A DNA stretch of 64,000 nt from Pedobacter kyungheensis (GCF_000812965.1 NZ_JSYN01000008.1:62001-126000); one strand, 5' to 3'; numbered from the stretch's first letter, positions 26,577-36,900 are shown. Notes: a model not told the origin generated them from the letters alone. Program-made: numbers and translations.

Positions 26577-27752
26577 TTAATAGTTTCCGGTTACACCCAA
26601 CTCCAAACCACGCAATTCTGCCAGGCCCCTCAACCTGCCAATGGCAGAATAACCCGGGTTACTTTGTTTGCCCAGGTCATCGAGCATCTGGTGACCGTGG
26701 TCGGGTCTGAAAGGAATGGCAGTAGCTCTCAATGCATTTTCTTCTGACAATGCTTTCATGATTTCGTACATGTTTACATCGCCACCTAAATGGTCGGCTT
26801 CGTAAAAACTTCCGTCGCTATCTTTAGTAACATTACGCAGGTGTGCAAAGTAGGTACGCGATTTTACCACATTAAAAATTTCGAGCACATTGTTGTCTAC
26901 CCCTGCGCCCAGCGAGCCCGTGCAAAAACATACCCCATTAAAAGGCTGATCTACACTGCGCAGTATAAATTTAAAATCATCTGCCGTGCTGGCAATTCGC
27001 GGCAAGCCCAAAATGGGATAAGGAGGATCGTCGGGGTGGATGGTCATTTTAATACCTTCTGCTTCACAAACACCGGCAATTTCTGATAGAAAATAAACCA
27101 GGTTGGCCCTTAAACCATCAAAACCTATGGCCTGGTATTCCTGAATACTGTTTTGAAGCGTTTCGAGTTCAATTTCCTTTTCGTTCGGAATGCCCATCAA
27201 CACATTCACCCGCAGTGCATCCAATGCTTGCTGATCGAGTGTATTAAAACGTTCTTTGGCACGGGTCAGAACTGAAGCAGGATAATCAGCTTCGGCATTT
27301 GGTCTTTTTAAGATATACAGGTCGAAAATGGCCAGATCTATCCAGTTAAAATAGAGTGCTTTCGAACCGTCTGCCATTTCAAGATCAAGCTGCGTCCGCG
27401 TCCAGTCCAACACCGGCATAAAGTTATAGCAGATGGTTTTCAAGCCACACTTTGCCAGGTTTTGTAGCGAAGTTTTATAGTTTTCGATATATTGGCCGGC
27501 ATCTGCCCTGCGGGTTTTAATGGCCTCGTGCACCGGAACACTCTCTACTACCGACCAGGTTAAGCCTGCAGCTTCGATAATTGATTTGCGCTCCATGATA
27601 TCGGCAACTGTCCATATTTCGCCATGCGGAACATGGTGCAAAGCCGAAACCACACCTGTTGCGCCAGCCTGTTTTACATCTTGTAAGCTTACCGGATCGT
27701 TGGGGCCATACCAACGCCAGGTTTGTTCTAATTTTTTATATTGGGTTGTCAT
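26577..27752 (-). CDS. uxuA: D-mannonate dehydratase
   Basis: A 391-residue cytoplasmic enzyme converting D-mannonate to 2-keto-3-deoxy-D-gluconate in the glucuronate branch of hexuronate breakdown. The sequence is typical of UxuA from start (QTWRWYGPNDPVSLQDVKQAGATGVV) to end, with a TIM-barrel pattern and metal-binding residues in MTIHPDDPPYP, FCTGSLGA, FAHLRNV and RPDHGHQMLDDL. Length matches the family. It follows a 112-residue unknown protein by 33 nt, with two LacI-type operators upstream of that gene. The isomerase UxaC and reductase UxuB that should supply mannonate are not in the window. Confidence 0.95.
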   Translation of the reverse strand: MTTQYKKLEQTWRWYGPNDPVSLQDVKQAGATGVVSALHHVPHGEIWTVADIMERKSIIEAAGLTWSVVESVPVHEAIKTRRADAGQYIENYKTSLQNLAKCGLKTICYNFMPVLDWTRTQLDLEMADGSKALYFNWIDLAIFDLYILKRPNAEADYPASVLTRAKERFNTLDQQALDALRVNVLMGIPNEKEIELETLQNSIQEYQAIGFDGLRANLVYFLSEIAGVCEAEGIKMTIHPDDPPYPILGLPRIASTADDFKFILRSVDQPFNGVCFCTGSLGAGVDNNVLEIFNVVKSRTYFAHLRNVTKDSDGSFYEADHLGGDVNMYEIMKALSEENALRATAIPFRPDHGHQMLDDLGKQSNPGYSAIGRLRGLAELRGLELGVTGNY

Positions 27753-27785
27753 AAATCAATTTGGATAATCAGAAGGCGACCGGTT

Positions 27786-28124
27786 TTAGCACAGCACTTT
27801 GTTTTCCTGCTTTTTCGGATAAAATTCCTTTAACCAGATATAATCGGAAACTACGTTGAGCATTTGTTCATAGTAAACATTCTGTTTTCCGGCAGCCCTG
27901 CAAATAGAGAGTGTTGAGCCATTGGCGTTATCGGTTTGTGAGAAAAAGAAACTGAAATTCCGGGCGTAAAGCCACCCGGGAACATCCTCATCAGCCAGCG
28001 TAATTTTGCAGATTACCATCGCTTCGGTGGGTCTGGCTTCGTCTGTGCTAATGGTGTAGGTAACCGGCAGTTCAATAATCGACTGCCCAAATAAATCGAC
28101 CAACACGTTTATAGTTTTTTTCAT
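27786..28124 (-). CDS. Hypothetical protein, first gene of the uxuA operon
   Basis: A 112-residue protein I do not recognise, apparently soluble. ATG 28124 (MKKTINVLVDLFGQ) is favoured over the longer frame from 28166, whose first 14 residues look like leader translation. The protein mixes strands (IIELPVTYTIST, AMVICKITLAD) with a helix-rich C-terminus (YYEQMLNVVSDYIWLKEFYPKK). The position, immediately after the twin operators and 33 nt before uxuA, implies a role in uronate or inositol use, but nothing in the sequence says which. Confidence 0.6.
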   Translation of the reverse strand: MKKTINVLVDLFGQSIIELPVTYTISTDEARPTEAMVICKITLADEDVPGWLYARNFSFFFSQTDNANGSTLSICRAAGKQNVYYEQMLNVVSDYIWLKEFYPKKQENKVLC

Positions 28125-28226
28125 CTCAAACCAATAAATACACAGTATAAACGCTTTAAACAGCACTACTGTTGGGCTAAGTTGTTAAAAAATTTGGGTT
28201 GTTAAATCTAAATTCGGGCTATTTAT

Positions 28227-28246
28227 TTGCGTAAACGTTTAAGTTA
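28227..28246. promoter_or_regulatory. LacI-type operator 1 (uxuA operon)
   Basis: TTGCGTAAACGTTTAAGTTA, centred on AAACGTTT. It matches the consensus TTACGTAAACGTTTAAGTAA built from the four sites in this window at 17-18 of 20 positions. It lies 103 nt upstream of the chosen start of the uxuA operon's first gene. Its centre is 33 bp (about three helical turns) from operator 2. Confidence 0.75.
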
Positions 28247-28259
28247 TTCGATTAAATAC

Positions 28260-28279
28260 TTACTAAAGCGTTTAAGTAA
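28260..28279. promoter_or_regulatory. LacI-type operator 2 (uxuA operon)
   Basis: TTACTAAAGCGTTTAAGTAA, a near-palindrome with central GCG in place of ACG and arms TTACT/AAGTAA. The same orientation and register as operator 1, 33 bp away, suggests co-operative binding on one helix face. It lies 40 nt past the GH28 stop, so it does not overlap that gene. Confidence 0.75.
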
Positions 28280-28318
28280 ATCGGCTCCCACTTCGTCACT
28301 TTTTCTTTACAATCAGCA

Positions 28319-29734
28319 CTATTCAACCATTTTACTTTCATGGAAATTTACCACGCGGGTTTCGGCTGTATTCTTTTGTTCGAGGGCTTTACCCGCATAA
28401 ACAGGTTTATGTGTTCCCCAGGTTACTGAACTGTTTATTAAACTGATGTATCCTGTATTCTCGAAGTAAAATCCCGCTATCGGGCTTTTTACCAGGCCTT
28501 CTACATTGCTTGGCCGGCGATCGTATACCCCACCGGTTTCTTTAGTACTTTTATTGAGGAGTACACTTACCTGATCGAAGTAAATATTGGAAATCTTATC
28601 CTTGCTTTCGCCGCTAACGTACACGCCACTTTCGCCCGTACAACGGATATTACTGAAATAAATATTGCTAACCGCTCCTACCTTGCCTTTGGTTTGGCCT
28701 TTGGGCAAACGCCAGCCAGCATCTTTGTTATTGGCAGTAGCACGTGGATAGGCTGTAATGTAAATGGGCTCGGCTTTGCCCCACCAAACATCGGAAAACA
28801 ACTTCGATTCGACCAGACAATTCGAAAAAATAACATCGCTTACTGTTCCTTCATCACGGTTCTGAATGCCCAGGCCTCGGTTACTGTTGCGGATATTGCA
28901 GTTGTTGATGAGCACATGGCTAATGCGATCCATATTTTCTGACCCGATTTTAATGGCACAGGAACTCGAAGTCATGGTGCAATTGCTAATCACAATATTT
29001 TCGCAGGCACCATATTCTTCATATTCGCGGCGGTTTTTAAGGCAAATGCAATCATCGCCCGATTCGATATAACAGTTATTGATCCGTACATTTTTACTGT
29101 GATCCAAATCAATACCATCGCTATTTCGTATTTTGATGCTGTTTAACAAGGTAATGTTCGAAATGGAAACATCGTTGCAGCCCACCAAATGAACTGTCCA
29201 ATAAGCCGAATTCTGAAAAGTTACCCCATCTATATTTAGTTTTTTACAATCGATTAAAGTAAGCAGGTGCGGACGCGGATCTACAATATTAAAAGGTTTC
29301 AATACATAAGAATCGCTCAGTTCTTCGCCCATAAAAGAAATGCAATTTCCATCAATTACCCCCGTGCCGGTAACACTCACCTGCTCCAGCTTTTCGCCGC
29401 CAATCCAAATGGTACCCTCACCCTTATTTTCGCGGAAGGCACTTTTGGTGTACAGGCTCTCATCTGGACTAGCTAGAATTTTAGCACCTCCTTCTACCCT
29501 CAGTTCAACAAAAGATTTTAAATCAAAGGGTCCGCTTAAAAACACATGGCCTGAAGGTACGATCACCTGGCCGCCGCCAGCAGCACTGCAGGCATTAATG
29601 GCCTTCTGAATAGCCACTGCATCGTTGGTTTTCCCATCGCCAATGGCTCCGAATTTTATAATGTTATACTGTTGCTGTGCAACTACCCTTACGGAAAACA
29701 GCAGGGCAAGCACAATGAATACTTTAATTTTCAT
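28319..29734 (-). CDS. GH28-family glycoside hydrolase (exo-type), PUL 2 minus strand
   Basis: A 471-residue secreted enzyme with a signal peptide to about residue 20 (VRVVAQ) and the right-handed beta-helix of GH28. The N-terminal YNIIKFGAIGDGKTNDAVAIQKAI is characteristic. The active-site region has NSDGIDLDHSKNVRIN, SGDDCICLKNR (paired Asp) and SSSCAIKIGSEN, so the standard Asp triad is present while the GHG motif is altered to SCA. GH28 enzymes hydrolyse alpha-linked uronic acid chains, mostly galacturonate. It is co-transcribed with the symporter, 33 nt downstream, and is under operator 3. Confidence 0.88.
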   Translation of the reverse strand: MKIKVFIVLALLFSVRVVAQQQYNIIKFGAIGDGKTNDAVAIQKAINACSAAGGGQVIVPSGHVFLSGPFDLKSFVELRVEGGAKILASPDESLYTKSAFRENKGEGTIWIGGEKLEQVSVTGTGVIDGNCISFMGEELSDSYVLKPFNIVDPRPHLLTLIDCKKLNIDGVTFQNSAYWTVHLVGCNDVSISNITLLNSIKIRNSDGIDLDHSKNVRINNCYIESGDDCICLKNRREYEEYGACENIVISNCTMTSSSCAIKIGSENMDRISHVLINNCNIRNSNRGLGIQNRDEGTVSDVIFSNCLVESKLFSDVWWGKAEPIYITAYPRATANNKDAGWRLPKGQTKGKVGAVSNIYFSNIRCTGESGVYVSGESKDKISNIYFDQVSVLLNKSTKETGGVYDRRPSNVEGLVKSPIAGFYFENTGYISLINSSVTWGTHKPVYAGKALEQKNTAETRVVNFHESKMVE

Positions 29735-29767
29735 TATTGTTGAATTGACTTTGATTAATAAAACAGC

Positions 29768-31396
29768 TTACCAGAACACAATGTAAAGCGCTGCCAGAAT
29801 ACCACAGATAATAACCGAACATACAGCAAATGCCGGGGTAACCTTAAACATAGAACGGTCTACCTCGAGCCCCTGCTTGTTATCCTTACTCTTCGGATCA
29901 GTTAAGGTAATCACCACCATCAGTAAAATAACGATACCAAAAACCCACGACATCCGGTTAAGGAATGGGATGTTAGCAATTGAGCCATTGCTCAGGGTTG
30001 GCAGGAACTTAAACAAAATGGACAAAGGGATGGTTACCAGGGCAGCAGCAAGCGCGGCGCGTGAGGTGGTTCTTTTCCAGAAAAAGCCCAGCAGAAAAAT
30101 GGCAAATATTCCCGGTGAAATAAAACCTACATACTCTTGTATAAACTGGTAAACCTGATCGAAACTCCTTAAGGTAGGTGCCACCACAATGGCAATAAGC
30201 GAAGCCACTACCACCGACCAGCGTCCTACGGCAACCAATCTGCGTTCGGATGCTTCGGGTTTGATGTATTTTTTATAAATATCGAGCGTGAATATGGTGG
30301 CAATACTATTCGATTTTCCGGCCAGTGAAGCCACAATAGCGGCAGTTAAGGCTGCAAAAGCCAATCCTTTAATGCCTGCAGGCAATAAATTCATCAGTAC
30401 CGGGTAAGCATGATCGGGTTTAACCACGCCAGCTGCATCAAGCATTTCGGCTTGAAAATAGCCGCGCTGATACAATACAAAAGCTGCAATACCCGGAATA
30501 ACCACAATTACCGGAATGAGTAATTTTAGAAAAGCGGCAAAAATTAAACCGCTCCTTCCTGTTTTTAAATCGGCACCCAAGGCCCGCTGTACAATGTATT
30601 GGTTGCAACCCCAGTAGTTTAAATTATTAATCCAAAGGCCACCAACCAGCACCGCAATGCCCGGCAGCTCATTGTAAAATTTATCCCCTTTAGAAAAAAT
30701 CATGTGAAAGTGATCGGATGCTTCGGTTTTTAAAAGTGGCAGCGCCCCCAGCACGGTGTGCGTATCGAGTTTCTCGGCTACCAGTTTTAAAGCCATGTAA
30801 CAGGTAATCAATCCGCCAATCACCAGCACACACACCTGAATTACATCGGTATAACCGATTACTTTCATCCCCCCAAGGGTAATAATGGCCGAAAAAATAG
30901 CCAGAAATACAATGCAAGTATTAAAAGGAATGCCGGTAATGGTTTCGATGGCAATGGCCCCCAGAAAGAAAATAGAAGTTAAATTCACAAACACATACAC
31001 GAGCAACCAAAAAACAGCCATTAAAGTGCTTACCGTATTGTTATAACGCGTTGAGAGAAACTGCGGCATAGTATAGATCTTGTTTTTCAGATAAATGGGC
31101 AGAAAATACACCGCAACAATAATCAGTGTGGCTGCAGCCATCCATTCGTAACTGGCAATGGCCAGCCCCATGGCAAAGCCCGAACCTGACATGCCAATAA
31201 AGTGTTCGGCCGAAATATTTGACGCAATTATCGATGCGCCAATTGCCCACCAGGTAAGTGAACCCTCTGCTAGAAAATAATCTTTGGTATCGGTTTGCTT
31301 TTGCTTTTTACTGCGGTAAACCCAGTAGCCATAGGCCGATACAATAATAAAGTAGATGAAAAATACGGTACAATCGAGCACAGAAAGGTGGTTCAT
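29768..31396 (-). CDS. SSS-family sodium/solute symporter
   Basis: A 542-residue inner-membrane transporter with about 13-14 predicted helices and no signal peptide. The N-terminal FIYFIIVSAYGYWVYRSKKQ, SLTWWAIGASIIASNISAEHFIGMSG (sodium-site region) and NYWGCNQYIVQRALGA are typical of the SGLT-like branch of the SSS family. This branch includes sugar and myo-inositol carriers. The neighbouring GH28, uxuA and inositol oxygenase suggest a uronate or inositol substrate (inference). It is the first gene of a two-gene operon with the LacI-type operator 77 nt upstream. Confidence 0.9.
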   Translation of the reverse strand: MNHLSVLDCTVFFIYFIIVSAYGYWVYRSKKQKQTDTKDYFLAEGSLTWWAIGASIIASNISAEHFIGMSGSGFAMGLAIASYEWMAAATLIIVAVYFLPIYLKNKIYTMPQFLSTRYNNTVSTLMAVFWLLVYVFVNLTSIFFLGAIAIETITGIPFNTCIVFLAIFSAIITLGGMKVIGYTDVIQVCVLVIGGLITCYMALKLVAEKLDTHTVLGALPLLKTEASDHFHMIFSKGDKFYNELPGIAVLVGGLWINNLNYWGCNQYIVQRALGADLKTGRSGLIFAAFLKLLIPVIVVIPGIAAFVLYQRGYFQAEMLDAAGVVKPDHAYPVLMNLLPAGIKGLAFAALTAAIVASLAGKSNSIATIFTLDIYKKYIKPEASERRLVAVGRWSVVVASLIAIVVAPTLRSFDQVYQFIQEYVGFISPGIFAIFLLGFFWKRTTSRAALAAALVTIPLSILFKFLPTLSNGSIANIPFLNRMSWVFGIVILLMVVITLTDPKSKDNKQGLEVDRSMFKVTPAFAVCSVIICGILAALYIVFW

Positions 31397-31472
31397 AAAG
31401 GGATGATTATATTTGGTTTTTTTAAAATTCAGAAAAAATTCCCAACGTTAAAGGCCTGTTGCTTTTATTTAA

Positions 31473-31492
31473 TTACGTAAACGTTTTCGGAT
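31473..31492. promoter_or_regulatory. LacI-type operator 3 (symporter-GH28 operon)
   Basis: TTACGTAAACGTTTTCGGAT. The left half equals the consensus and the core AAACGTTT is intact, while the right half deviates (TCGGAT for AAGTAA). It is 77 nt before the symporter start and 24 nt past the stop of the upstream LacI gene. Confidence 0.75.
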
Positions 31493-31516
31493 TACAGCCC
31501 TCAAAACATACCCTAA

Positions 31517-32524
31517 TTACCCACCTGTAGAAGCTCTTTTAATCAATGTTGATTGCAATACAATATCTTTATCATCGCCAATTCCCCTTTTATTTAAAAC
31601 CTTAAACAGGCATTTGGCCGCCTCGTTCCCGATTTCGAATGCGGGTTGTGTAATGGTGGTTAACGAAGGGTTAAGCAGTTTGGCCGAACTCATGTTGCAA
31701 AAACTCAGGATTTTAACATCCTTTGGGATCTGCAACTGTAATTCCTGACAGGCTGAGTAAGCCGGTATAATAAATTCTTCTATCGATGAGAAAAGCGCAT
31801 CGGGTGCCTGCTGCTGAAAAAGGGTTTTGATATTTTGCAGGTTATTTGCTTCATCTTCGCTGTAATGCACTACCAGGTCTTCGGCCGCTAACAAACCATG
31901 TGCCTGCAGCGCATCGCAGTAGCCCAAAAACCTGGCCCTGCCCGCAGGCAGCTTTTCGAGCCCATACAAATAGGCAATTTTAGTACAGCCCTGTTCAATC
32001 AGGTGTTCGGTAGCGGTGTACGAAATCTGGTAATCATCGGTAGTTACTTTAAAAGTATCGAGCTCTTCGTAAACCCGGTCGAAAAATACCATGGGAATTT
32101 TGTTAACCAGGTTCTTGTAATACTCATTATTGTATTCGTTACTGGATACGGATGTTAAAATCCCATCCACACGGCCGTTGAGCAGGCTGTTGGTAAACGA
32201 CATTTCCATTTCGGTATCTTCGTGCGTTTGGTAAATAAGTACATGGTAACCGTATTGCCGGGCAATTTCTTCGATTCCTTTAATGGCCAGCGAAAAAAAG
32301 TTATTGGCCACACAGGGAATAATCACCGCAATGGTTTTGGTTTTATTGCTTCTGAGGTTACTCGCCGCCGGGTTTGGGGTGTAGTTCAGTTCTTTGGCCA
32401 GTGTCCACACCCGGTTTTTTGTTTTTAAGCTAATTTCATAGCTATCGTTAAGCGCTTTCGAAACTGTGGCTATAGAAATATTCAACTCCTGCGCAAGCCT
32501 TTTGATATTCACCTCTCCCGACAT
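31517..32524 (-). CDS. LacI-family transcriptional regulator (second)
   Basis: A 335-residue repressor with the helix-turn-helix NIKRLAQELNISIATVSKAL at residues 6-25 and an effector domain (KTIAVIIPCVANNFFSLAIKG, GCTKIAYLYG, DVKILSFCNMSSAKL). It has its own promoter region shared with inositol oxygenase and lies 120 nt upstream of the symporter start on the same strand. It is 60 percent or less similar by eye to the first LacI. Either could bind the four operators. This one is closest to operators 3 and 4, so I favour it as the PUL 2 regulator. Confidence 0.92.
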   Translation of the reverse strand: MSGEVNIKRLAQELNISIATVSKALNDSYEISLKTKNRVWTLAKELNYTPNPAASNLRSNKTKTIAVIIPCVANNFFSLAIKGIEEIARQYGYHVLIYQTHEDTEMEMSFTNSLLNGRVDGILTSVSSNEYNNEYYKNLVNKIPMVFFDRVYEELDTFKVTTDDYQISYTATEHLIEQGCTKIAYLYGLEKLPAGRARFLGYCDALQAHGLLAAEDLVVHYSEDEANNLQNIKTLFQQQAPDALFSSIEEFIIPAYSACQELQLQIPKDVKILSFCNMSSAKLLNPSLTTITQPAFEIGNEAAKCLFKVLNKRGIGDDKDIVLQSTLIKRASTGG

Positions 32525-33007
32525 CTTTAAATCTCCTTAAGTATTGTTAGTTCTTGTTTGGTTTACCGATAACCACACCGCTTATCGCCCTGTTTTTTGC
32601 AGCACCAGCCACTCAACTGCCATGCATGTTTTGAGGCCTGGTCAAAAACAGAAAAACTTAAAATGCATTGGGTTAAATTTGCTGCATTTCTTTTACAGGG
32701 TAAACTATTTGGTTATCAATAACGGGCTGGTTGCTGCCTGCAACAAATCCGATCCGTTTATACGAAAATACAAAATAATCGTAACAATAACGGTTATTTA
32801 ACATTTCTATTTCAGCAGATGTACACTTCAGCTCCATCAGAACAAAATCAAGCTAAAATACTGTATATCAACTAATAACAAACAAAGAGTAAAAATTTAC
32901 GTAATCGTTTAAGTAAATAAAATTGGCCAAACATAAAAGTTTAAATTTTCAAAAACTCAACTTTATACAACCAAAGCATATTTTTTAACCAAATCATTTC
33001 TAGTCTT
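32525..33007. other. Divergent control region, LacI / inositol oxygenase
   Basis: 483 nt between divergent genes. Operator 4 sits at 32899-32918. The remaining sequence is AT-rich (CTTTATACAACC, TAAAATTG) and could carry promoters of the Bacteroidota TAnnTTTG type, but I cannot fix the boxes. One open frame at 32544-32801 has His/Cys/Val-rich composition and no family signature and is rejected. Confidence 0.6.
32899..32918. promoter_or_regulatory. LacI-type operator 4 (inositol oxygenase)
   Basis: TTACGTAATCGTTTAAGTAA, nearly perfect in dyad symmetry (16 of 20 positions), with the T at position 9 the only change from the consensus. It is 89 nt upstream of the inositol oxygenase ATG, so it should govern the gene and possibly the downstream susCD-HGSNAT-GH89-GH28-GH92 run. 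Confidence 0.8.
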
Positions 33008-33895
33008 ATGAGTAACGAAAACACACTTTCGAAGGACAATCAAAATCCATTGAAAAATCTCGACCAATGGGAAGAGGATATCTTAATCCGCTACCCCGAT
33101 CCAACAACCATTAACGCGGATAAAAAAGAAGAGCAATTCAGAAACTACGAAGAAACGGAGAAAGATGGCGTAAAGGAATTTTACAAATTAAACCACACTT
33201 ACCAGACCTATGATTTTGTGCAGCAGAAAAAGGCTGAATACCTGAAATTTGACAAGGAAGAAATGCCTATTTGGAGTGCCTTTGATTTCCTGAATAAACT
33301 GGTTGATGACTCTGACCCGGATACAGACCTGGACCAGATGCAGCATCTTTTACAAACATCAGAAGCCATCCGCAACGATGGTCACCCCGATTGGATGGTG
33401 CTGGTTGGCCTGATACATGATATGGGCAAAGTACTTTGTCTGTACGGTGAGCCACAGTGGGCTGTAGTGGGCGATACTTTTCCGGTAGGTTGTGCCTATT
33501 CTGACAAAATTGTGTACCCCGAGTTCTTTCAGCTCAATCCTGATATTAACAACCCTACCTACCAAACCAAACTGGGTGTATATAGCCAAAACTGCGGCTT
33601 GGATAACGTACACATGTCGTGGGGCCACGATGAATATGTGTACCACATGATGAAGCCCTACATCCCTGAACCGGGTTTGTACATGCTTAGGTACCACTCT
33701 TTTTATGCGCAGCACCGTGAAAATGCTTACGATCATTTAATGAGCAAGAAAGACCACGAAATGTTTAAATGGGTAAGGCTTTTTAACCCCTACGACCTGT
33801 ACTCGAAGAACCCCAACCAAAAAAGCTGGGCCGAGCTAAAGCCATATTACGAGGCGCTTGTGGCCAAATATCTACCTGCCAGCATTAAGTTTTAA
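33008..33895 (+). CDS. myo-Inositol oxygenase
   Basis: A 295-residue cytoplasmic di-iron oxygenase that opens myo-inositol with O2 to D-glucuronate. All metal ligands of the family are visible: His113 (MQHLLQT), His137 and Asp138 (LIHDMGK), His207 (WGHDEY), His230 (RYHSFY) and Asp263 (NPYDLY). The N-terminal FRNYEET carries the substrate-region Arg45. Length is close to the animal and plant enzymes (about 285). It has its own LacI-type operator 89 nt upstream and stands 61 nt before the PUL 2 susC, so inositol entry appears to be co-controlled with glycan import. Confidence 0.97.
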   Translation: MSNENTLSKDNQNPLKNLDQWEEDILIRYPDPTTINADKKEEQFRNYEETEKDGVKEFYKLNHTYQTYDFVQQKKAEYLKFDKEEMPIWSAFDFLNKLVDDSDPDTDLDQMQHLLQTSEAIRNDGHPDWMVLVGLIHDMGKVLCLYGEPQWAVVGDTFPVGCAYSDKIVYPEFFQLNPDINNPTYQTKLGVYSQNCGLDNVHMSWGHDEYVYHMMKPYIPEPGLYMLRYHSFYAQHRENAYDHLMSKKDHEMFKWVRLFNPYDLYSKNPNQKSWAELKPYYEALVAKYLPASIKF

Positions 33896-33956
33896 AAACC
33901 AAATATTAATATACCAAACTAACAAACCAAATTATGAACCTAATGCTACACGAATC

Positions 33957-36900
33957 ATGAAATCAAAATTCAAAAGCTTAAATTATGGCTGCATTATTTT
34001 GCTCTTTCTGTTTATCAGCCAATCGTTCAATGTTGCCTTTGCGCAAACTGAACGAAAAATTACCGGTAATTTATTGGATAACGCCAATATGCCTATAATT
34101 GGGGCCTCTGTTTCGGTAAAAGGGACCAACAAGGTAACTGTTACCGGCGACAAGGGCGCATTTAGTATAACCGCTAAAACGGGCGACAAATTAGTTTTCA
34201 CCTTTATGGGTTACGAGCCTAAAGAACTCACTATTGGTGCAGGCTCTAACTACAATGTAACTATAAACGAGGCTACCGCATCGCTTACCGATGTAGTGGT
34301 GGTAGGTTATGGTAAAAGTACCCGAAAAACACTATCGAGTGCCATTACTTCAGTAAAACCCGAAGAATTAAACAAAGGTGCCATAGCCGATGTTGGCCAG
34401 TTACTACAAGGTAAGGTAGCGGGTATGAATATCAGTGCCAGTGGCGACCCGAATAAACCTGCAGCGGTGATTTTGCGCGGTGCATCGACAGTAAATAGCC
34501 CGGGAGCACCATATTATGTAATTGATGGGATTCCCGGAGCAGATATTGCGGCCATAGCACCATCAGATATTGCATCAATCGATGTATTAAAAGATGCCGC
34601 AGCAACAGCCATTTATGGTAACCGCGCAGCCAGTGGCGTAATTATGGTTACCACCAAACGCGGTAAAAAAGGAGCACCACAGCTGGCTTACAGCGGTTAT
34701 GCTGCTGCAGAAAAAATAAGCAGTCAGCTCGATTTGATGAATGCCGATCAGTTAAGGGCCTACGTTACCGCCAACAAAGTAGCTTTCTCGCCAAACGACG
34801 ATCTGGGTGCCAATACCGACTGGATGAAATCGATTGAGCGTTCTACTGCGTTTTCGCAAAACCATAACCTTTCTTTTAGCGGTGGTTCCGATCACAGTAA
34901 TTACAGCGCCAGTCTTAACTATTTTGACAAGGAGGGTATTTTATCTAAAAGTTCACTTAACCGCATTATCGGCCGTTTAAATGTCGATCAATATGCCTTT
35001 AACGATAAAGTAAAGTTTAGCCTGAACCTTTCTAACTCGAGCAGCAAATCAATAAACGAGCCTTTACAAAACATTGTTTTGCTACAGGCTGCTAAACGTT
35101 TGCCCATTTCGCCGATTTACAATGCCGATGGCAGCTATTTCGAAAACCTGAACAACTCAGGCTATTTTAACCCGATTGCCATCTCAGACAATGCGCAGGA
35201 CGAAACTAAATATAATGTACTTTTAGGCGGTTTTAATACCGAAGTGAAATTACCTTTTGGTTTTACCTACAACCTTAACCTGTCTTACCAGAAAACCACT
35301 GCCAACCACGGCGAGTTTTACAGCAGCTATTTTGGTAAATACCCAACATCGAACTTTTACAACAATCCCGATCCGGGTATTGGCATTGCCCACACTTTAA
35401 TTGGTGGTTTATTTGGCACCAATGGTTCGGCTTTGCGCAGCAACTACGAAAACACGACCAAAACCCTCGAAACATTTTTAACCTGGGATAAGAAAATTGG
35501 CGATCATAGCATTAATGCTGTATTGGGTTATACCTACCAGGATAATGTTTATGGAGATGGCTTCCAGACCTCAAGCACCAATTTCCCAAGTGATTACATC
35601 GGTTTTTCTAACCTATCGTTAGGAAATCCTTATGCTATTTCTTCGTACCGCATTAATTTAGGTAACGACCTTACCTACGGCCGGATATTGATGATATCAG
35701 ACTTTTTCAGGTTAAACTACAATTACAAAAACAAATATTTGCTTCAGGGATCAATCAGACGTGATGGTAGCTCGGTATTTGGTAAAAACAACCAATGGGG
35801 ATATTTCCCTTCAATTGGATTGGCCTGGAGGGTAAGCGAAGAGGAATTTATGAAAAGTCAATCGGTTATCAGCGATTTAAAAATCCGTGCCAGTTATGGA
35901 GTTACCGGTAACTCTTCGGGTATTGGGGCCTATACCGGTCAGTTAATTTATGGCATAAGCGGTACCTATTACAACAATGGTGTACAGGCAGCGGCTTATG
36001 CACCGATACAAGGTTCAAACCCTGATTTGAAATGGGAAAGAACAGCAACCAAAAACATTGGTGTTGATTTTGGCTTCCTGAACAACAAAATTACCGGTAG
36101 TGTAGATGTTTACGATAAAAATACCACCGATATGCTTTTCAAATACAATGTTTCAGCATCCCTTGTTCCGGGTGGAGCAATATGGGCAAACGGTGGTAGC
36201 ATTAACAACAAAGGTATTGAGGTAAGTTTAAGTGCATCGCCGGTAACGGGCAAAAATTTTAGCTGGTCGAGCACCATTAATGCCGCTTACAACAAAAACA
36301 AAATTACCAGTTTAAAAGGCCCATACTCAAGCGGCGACTCTGTCCGTTATTCCGATCCTGAGGGCCCCGGACAAACCAATGCCACTTTACAAATCTTAAA
36401 AGTAGGCTACCCGCTTGGGCAGTTCTTCTCGCTAAAATATGCAGGTAAAGATGCCAGCGGAAACTCGTTGTTTTATAAACGCGATGGTTCTACCACCACT
36501 ACACCAAGTATTGGTACCGATTACTTTTACCTGGGCAGTGCACAACCCAAAGTGTTAATGGGCTGGAGCAATACCTTTAAATACAAAGACCTGGAGTTGA
36601 ATGTATTTATTAGGGGTACTTTCGGCAACAAAATCTTTAACGCAACAAGGGCCGATTTATCTTATACAGCAGGCGCTACGGTAAATAACATCTTAAACAG
36701 CGCAGCCGACGATAAAATAACGGATACCAGAAACTCATTTTACTCTGACCGTTACATTGAAAACGGCTCTTACGTACGGCTGGATAATGCAACCCTGGGT
36801 TATAATTTCCGCAACCCTATTAAGAGTGTAAACAACATCAGGGTTTATGTATCAACCAACAACTTGTTTACCATTACCGGTTACAAGGGTATCGATCCGG

